NCBI GenBank assembly: GCA_023401925.1
Contig: JAEXDA010000054.1
Coordinates: 1 to 64,000, forward strand
DNA from: Bacillota bacterium
Lineage (GTDB): Bacteria > Bacillota > UBA4882 > UBA8346
DNA: 64,000 nt
Reading direction: 5' to 3'
Positions 59,991-64,000 of the stretch are shown here, piece after piece. The position numbers and the translations under genes were made by a program. The notes beneath the pieces were generated by a model. That model did not search any database. It saw only the letters and a program-made list of their open reading frames with translations, and was not told the origin of the DNA. Each line of letters begins with the position of its first letter. The stretch's first letter is position 1.

Positions 59991-61394
59991 ATGGCCTATC
60001 GGTTTGAGCATGATTTATTAGGGGAAAGAGAAGTTCCGGCCGAATGTTATTACGGAATCCATACCTTGCGGGCCGTGGAGAATTTTAATATCAGCGGTCG
60101 ACCTATCCGCCATCCACTGGTTATTGCCTTGGCAATGGTCAAGAAAGCGGCTGCTTTAGCTAACCTTGAAGCCGGATTACTTGAAAAGTCAATTGCAGAA
60201 GCCATAACCTCAGCTTGCGATGAAGTCATCGCCGGGGGATTGCGGGAGCAATTTTTGGTGGATGCGTTGCAAGGGGGCGCCGGCACCTCCGCCAATATGA
60301 ATGTCAATGAAGTCATCGCCAACCTGGCCATTGAAAAGCTGCATGGGGTAAAAGGCGATTACCGGATGGTTCACCCGCTGAATCATATAAACATGAGTCA
60401 ATCTACCAATGATGTTTTTCCGACTGCGGTTCGGATCGCCGCCATCAATCTGTTGAAACCGCTCAGTGAGAATCTGGCGGGGTTACAAGCAGCCTTGCAG
60501 CAAAAAGAGGAACAATTTTCCGGAGTCATCAAGATGGGCCGCACCGAGCTTCAGGATGCGCTTCCGGTCATGTTGGGGCAGGAGTTTGGAGCTTACGCGC
60601 AGGCGATTGCCAGAGACCGTTGGCGGATTTATAAGGTTGAAGAACGGTTGCGCCAGGTTAACCTGGGCGGCACTGCGGTTGGAACCGGTTTGAATGCCGA
60701 TCGACGGTACATTTTTTCAGTGATTGAAAAATTACGGGACGTGACGGGGCTTGGCCTTTCCCGGGCCGAGTACCCCATGGATTTGACGCAAAACAATGAT
60801 GTCTTTGCGGAAGTTTCCGGGATGCTTAAAACGGTGGCCGTTAACCTTGCTAAAATCGCCAATGATTTACGGCTTATGGCCTCAGGACCCCATGGGGGGT
60901 TGGGCGAAATCAACCTGCCGGAGATGCAGGCCGGTTCTTCAATCATGCCGGGGAAAATCAATCCGGTGATTCCCGAAGCGGTCCGTCAGGCTGCTTACCA
61001 AGTTATGGCCAGCGATACGGCTATCACCATGGGAGCCGCCTCCGGCGAATTGGAACTCAATGCGATGCTGCCTTTGATTGCCGATAATCTATTCAACTCT
61101 TTGGAACTGTTGAACCGGGCTGTGGTAATTTTCAAGGAGCGTTGCATTGAAGAGATTACGGTTAACGCCGAACATTGTGAGGAGGTCTTGGAGAAAAGCA
61201 TGATTTATGCGACGGCTCTGACTCCTTATATCGGCTATGAAAAAGCCACTCTTTTGGTGCAACAGGTAAAGCGGAACGGAAGCACTATCCGCGAGGAAGC
61301 CTTACGATCCGGGCTTTTTGCCGAGAATGAATTAAATGTGATATTCGATCCTTATCAATTGACCAAACCGGGAATTCCCGGAAAAAAAGTTTGA
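59991..61394 (+). CDS. aspA: Aspartate ammonia-lyase within the hyd maturation cluster
   Basis: This 467-aa protein of the fumarase/aspartase superfamily releases ammonia and fumarate from aspartate. It has GTSANMNVNEVIAN, MSQSTNDVFPTA, MGRTELQDALPV and the signature loop GSSIMPGKINPVIPE with the catalytic Ser. Placement between hydG and hydF is notable. Aspartase-type genes have been seen with HydEFG genes in other anaerobes, which suggests it serves H-cluster assembly, for example nitrogen for the dithiomethylamine bridge. That role is inference. The GGTGAAAGGG ribosome site is near ATG 59991. Confidence 0.92.
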   Translation: MAYRFEHDLLGEREVPAECYYGIHTLRAVENFNISGRPIRHPLVIALAMVKKAAALANLEAGLLEKSIAEAITSACDEVIAGGLREQFLVDALQGGAGTSANMNVNEVIANLAIEKLHGVKGDYRMVHPLNHINMSQSTNDVFPTAVRIAAINLLKPLSENLAGLQAALQQKEEQFSGVIKMGRTELQDALPVMLGQEFGAYAQAIARDRWRIYKVEERLRQVNLGGTAVGTGLNADRRYIFSVIEKLRDVTGLGLSRAEYPMDLTQNNDVFAEVSGMLKTVAVNLAKIANDLRLMASGPHGGLGEINLPEMQAGSSIMPGKINPVIPEAVRQAAYQVMASDTAITMGAASGELELNAMLPLIADNLFNSLELLNRAVVIFKERCIEEITVNAEHCEEVLEKSMIYATALTPYIGYEKATLLVQQVKRNGSTIREEALRSGLFAENELNVIFDPYQLTKPGIPGKKV

Positions 61395-61419
61395 TGGATT
61401 AAATATTTGGAGGTTTAAT

Positions 61420-62673
61420 ATGCCGGATTTAAACGCAACCCCCAATGCTTCGCGAATTCAAATCGGCATCTTCGGCAGGCGTAACGCCGGTAAATCCAGT
61501 TTGATGAATGCTCTGACCAACCAGTCGGCGGCCTTGGTATCGGATAACCCGGGCACTACCACCGATCCGGTTTTTAAAGCCATGGAAATGTTGCCGCTGG
61601 GGCCGGTTACTTTCATCGATACGGCTGGCCTGGATGATGTCGGCTCTCCTTTGGGTGAACTTCGGGTGAAACGAAGTTACGATATTTTGGACCGGGCTGA
61701 TTTGGCCTTGCTGGTGATCGATGCCGAGATTGGGGTGACTGAATTTGAAACCGGGATTGCCGCGGCGATTCGTAAAAAAAAGATTCCCGCCGTAATGGTA
61801 GTCAATAAAACGGACTTACAAGCGCTTCCGGAAGGGCAAAAGCAGCGTTGGGAAGCGGAGCTTCAGATGGATGTATTGGAAGTCTCGGCCACCCAAGGAA
61901 AGGGTCTGCATGAATTAAAGAGCGCCCTGGTCCGGATAGCCCGAAAAATCGAGGAGGAACCTTTTCTGGCTGGGGACTTGGTAAGACCGGGCGATTTTGC
62001 CGTGTTGGTCATACCCATTGATAAAGCGGCGCCCAAAGGCCGGTTAATCTTACCCCAGCAACAGGTGATCCGGGATGTTTTGGAACATGACGCCATGGCA
62101 GTTGTCACCAAAGAGCATGAGTTGAAAGCGACTCTGGAGACTTTGGGGAAGAAGCCGGCCGTTGTGATTACAGATTCCCAGGCATTTTTGAAAGTGGCGG
62201 CCGATACCCCTAAAGAGGTACCGCTTACCTCTTTCTCGATTTTGTTTGCCCGCCAAAAGGGAAATCTGGTAGAATTGGTCAAAGGAGCCAAAATGGTTGA
62301 AAAGCTTAAGCCCGGCGATAAAGTTTTGATAGCCGAGGGGTGTACCCATCACCGGCAATCGGATGATATCGGGACGGTGAAAATTCCACGCTGGCTGAGG
62401 CAGACTATTGGGGGAGAATTGAGTTTCCAGTGGGCCAGCGGCCAGAGTTTGCCGGAAGATTTAAGTCCCTTCCAATTGGTGATTCATTGCGGCGGTTGTA
62501 TGCTCAACCGGCGTGAAATGATGCACCGGATAACGAAGGCCAAAACCCAAGGGATCCCGATTGTTAATTACGGAGTGCTGATTGCTTATTTGCAGGGCAT
62601 TTTTCCAAGAGCCCTGGAACCATTTCCGGAAATACGGGAAATTTTAAATGATGTTTACGATAGGAATGATTGA
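61420..62673 (+). CDS. hydF: [FeFe]-hydrogenase maturation GTPase HydF
   Basis: This 417-aa scaffold assembles and transfers the 2Fe subcluster. GTPase motifs are GRRNAGKSS (about 19-27), DTAG (67-70) and NKTD (129-132). The C-terminal iron-sulfur site is C308-x-H310 with H356-C357-x2-C360 (GCTHH and HCGGC), exactly the HydF pattern. A GGAGG site precedes ATG 61420. It acts after HydG and HydE and before insertion into HydA, which is not in the window. Confidence 0.96.
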   Translation: MPDLNATPNASRIQIGIFGRRNAGKSSLMNALTNQSAALVSDNPGTTTDPVFKAMEMLPLGPVTFIDTAGLDDVGSPLGELRVKRSYDILDRADLALLVIDAEIGVTEFETGIAAAIRKKKIPAVMVVNKTDLQALPEGQKQRWEAELQMDVLEVSATQGKGLHELKSALVRIARKIEEEPFLAGDLVRPGDFAVLVIPIDKAAPKGRLILPQQQVIRDVLEHDAMAVVTKEHELKATLETLGKKPAVVITDSQAFLKVAADTPKEVPLTSFSILFARQKGNLVELVKGAKMVEKLKPGDKVLIAEGCTHHRQSDDIGTVKIPRWLRQTIGGELSFQWASGQSLPEDLSPFQLVIHCGGCMLNRREMMHRITKAKTQGIPIVNYGVLIAYLQGIFPRALEPFPEIREILNDVYDRND

Positions 62674-62693
62674 TTACGATGGGAGAGATTATT

Positions 62694-62951
62694 TTGGGTT
62701 CTGAAAAACGCATTGCCGTGATTGCCGTTATTCTGGAAAATCCCAAGGAAGTTCAGGGCAGGGTCAATAGTATCATCAGTGAATTCGGCGAGATGGTCGT
62801 AGGAAGAATGGGTATTCCCAACCATGAAAGAAATATCGGCGTTCTTTCCCTGATTGTTGAAGGAACCGAAAACGAGATTAATACCCTGACCGGCAAGTTG
62901 GGAAATATCCACGGCGTGAATGCCAGGGCGACAATGGCCAAACAATCGTAA
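62694..62951 (+). CDS. TM1266-type iron-only hydrogenase system putative regulator
   Basis: This protein is 85 aa from TTG 62694, six bases after GGGAGAG; ATG 62679 is an alternative five codons upstream, but with a poor site. It is a small ACT-like ferredoxin-fold domain: EKRIAVIAVILENPKEVQGRVN, then GRMGIPNHERNIGVLSLIVEG and ending ARATMAKQS. This is the TM1266 family that regularly lies inside [FeFe]-hydrogenase maturation operons and resembles NikR ligand domains. A regulatory role is assumed in the family name but unproven. It sits between hydF and hydE. Confidence 0.85.
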   Translation: MGSEKRIAVIAVILENPKEVQGRVNSIISEFGEMVVGRMGIPNHERNIGVLSLIVEGTENEINTLTGKLGNIHGVNARATMAKQS

Positions 62952-62964
62952 ACGGGAGCGGATG

Positions 62965-64000
62965 ATGGAACAGACAGCCACTCGATTCGATGACTTGAAA
63001 AACGGAATTGACGATTTAGCGCGAAGGAAAGGATTTCCCGGTGAACGGGATCTTGTTTTGGAGGTTATTCAGAATCCAAGCGGAGCATTAGCCCAACAGG
63101 TTCAATCTGAAGCCGATAAGCTAAGGTCGGATATTGTGGGACCGGAAGTTCATTTACGCGGATTAATCGAGTTTTCTAATTATTGCCGGAATCATTGTTT
63201 ATATTGCGGCCTACGCCGTGATAATCGCCGGGTTACCCGCTACCGGATGGAGCCTGGGGAAATTATCGCTGCAGCAGAACAGGGCGCCGGTCTGGGATAT
63301 AAGACAGTAGTGCTTCAGTCCGGCGAGGATTTGTCGTTTACCGGTAAAATTGTGGCCGATATCATCCGGGAAATTAAGAAAATCGGTTTAGTGGTAACCT
63401 TGAGCATTGGGGAACGGGCTCCCAAAGAGTATGACTTGTGGAGAAATGCCGGAGCCGAACGTTATCTGATGCGCCATGAGACAGCCGACCCTGCTCTATA
63501 CGACCGGTTACATCCAGGGCAGAAGCTGACCCAGCGGATTTCTCTGTTAAAAATTTTAAAGTCCCTGGATTATCAAGTGGGAACGGGCTTTATGGTGGGA
63601 TTGCCCGGTCAGGACGAAAAGGTCTTACTGGAGGATTTGGAACTGGCCCGTGAGCTTGAAGCGGAAATGGTGGGAATCGGTCCGTTCATTCCCCATCCGG
63701 ATACACCGCTGGGTCACTATTCCGGGGGGACGGTTGAACAAACCTGCATGATGGTGGCTTTAACCCGTCTTTTTCTCCCTCACGCCTTGATACCGGCAAC
63801 CACTGCCCTTGGAAGTATCTCGCCCCTGGGACGGGAGTTAGCCCTAAAATCCGGCGCCAATGTGGTCATGCCCAATTTGACACCCCGGATTCACCGGGCG
63901 GATTATCAGATTTATCCCGGCAAAATATGTTTAGGCGAAGAAGCGGCCGAATGCCGGGGTTGCATTACCCGGAGGATTAACAGTGTTGGACGATGTGTCT
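62965..64000 (+). CDS. hydE: [FeFe]-hydrogenase maturase HydE (radical SAM), cut by the window end
   Basis: At least 345 residues are present, so probably only the last few are missing. ATG 62965 follows GGGAGCGG; ATG 62962 is adjacent. The radical SAM motif is C74-x3-C78-x2-C81 (CRNHCLYCG), with the usual HydE phrases TVVLQSGED, YLMRHETADP, GFMVGLPGQ and GPFIPHPDTPLG. Near the end CRGCITRRINSVGR marks the accessory region. HydE helps convert the HydG product into the 2Fe precursor. It completes the HydEFG set. Confidence 0.94.
   Translation, partial: MEQTATRFDDLKNGIDDLARRKGFPGERDLVLEVIQNPSGALAQQVQSEADKLRSDIVGPEVHLRGLIEFSNYCRNHCLYCGLRRDNRRVTRYRMEPGEIIAAAEQGAGLGYKTVVLQSGEDLSFTGKIVADIIREIKKIGLVVTLSIGERAPKEYDLWRNAGAERYLMRHETADPALYDRLHPGQKLTQRISLLKILKSLDYQVGTGFMVGLPGQDEKVLLEDLELARELEAEMVGIGPFIPHPDTPLGHYSGGTVEQTCMMVALTRLFLPHALIPATTALGSISPLGRELALKSGANVVMPNLTPRIHRADYQIYPGKICLGEEAAECRGCITRRINSVGRCV

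Noticed and set aside
1..64000. CRISPR arrays, tRNA or rRNA genes, prophage or complete IS elements
   Set aside because: None could be recognised by reading both strands. A covariance search would be needed to exclude small RNA genes.

Overview
The window looks like a chromosomal segment of an anaerobic, spore-forming, moderately low-GC Bacillota (Firmicutes). The evidence is a HydG/HydF/HydE set for [FeFe]-hydrogenase assembly, a CotD-like spore coat protein behind a sigma-K-like promoter, AddA/AddB instead of RecBCD, FloA/NfeD, YesM/YesN-type regulation, and frequent TTG/GTG starts behind strong Shine-Dalgarno sites. I cannot name the species. No rRNA, tRNA, CRISPR array, prophage or complete insertion sequence was seen.

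Layout. 1-4.2 kb: oppBCDF-like peptide ABC transporter, with the substrate-binding gene probably just off the left edge. 4.4-8.3 kb: a frameshifted coiled-coil ORF, then an HxlR regulator divergent from a redox cluster (ferredoxin-fused aldo/keto reductase, tautomerase, DltE-like SDR, nitroreductase). 8.7-17.6 kb: a carbohydrate-uptake locus made of a YesM/YesN two-component system, sugar-binding protein, two permeases and a 766-aa putative glycoside hydrolase of unrecognised family. 17.9-20.6 kb: a membrane class III nucleotide cyclase translationally coupled to a membrane-anchored coiled-coil protein. 20.6-22.4 kb: nfeD-floA-orf99. 22.7-34.2 kb: mixed transport and single genes (YddA-like ABC, TerC, AEC carrier, SET protein, glyoxalase I, AzlCD, a probable pseudokinase, UbiB kinase, MFS, polysaccharide deacetylase). 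34.4-37.5 kb: ppnP, oleate hydratase, ndk. 37.5-38.4 kb: a small MITE-like element, a cotD-like gene and a run of hairpins. 38.5-45.0 kb: addB-addA. 45.2-47.3 kb: AraC regulator divergent from an aldo/keto reductase. 47.3-48.5 kb: the longest stretch without a convincing gene, which holds a candidate structured RNA. 48.5-52.9 kb: DUF5348 protein, folE2, PHP hydrolase, DUF362 ferredoxin protein, and a membrane protein resembling an inactive M28 peptidase. 53.3-57.7 kb: ruvCAB-queH-DUF2905-recO-DUF4342. 58.2-64.0 kb: hydG-aspA-hydF-TM1266-like regulator-hydE, preceded by a strong promoter, a 29-codon leader ORF and a terminator hairpin.

Working together. The sugar locus reads as sensing (YesM/YesN), import (binding protein and permeases, ATPase elsewhere) and intracellular processing (766-aa enzyme). 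The HxlR cluster reads as an electrophile or redox-stress regulon. The hyd cluster builds the hydrogenase H-cluster and carries an aspartate ammonia-lyase. The most novel-looking items are the 48.1-48.3 kb RNA-like structure with two mutually exclusive folds, the hydG leader, the cyclase/coiled-coil pair, the degenerate M28-like and kinase-like membrane proteins, and the unclassified glycosidase.
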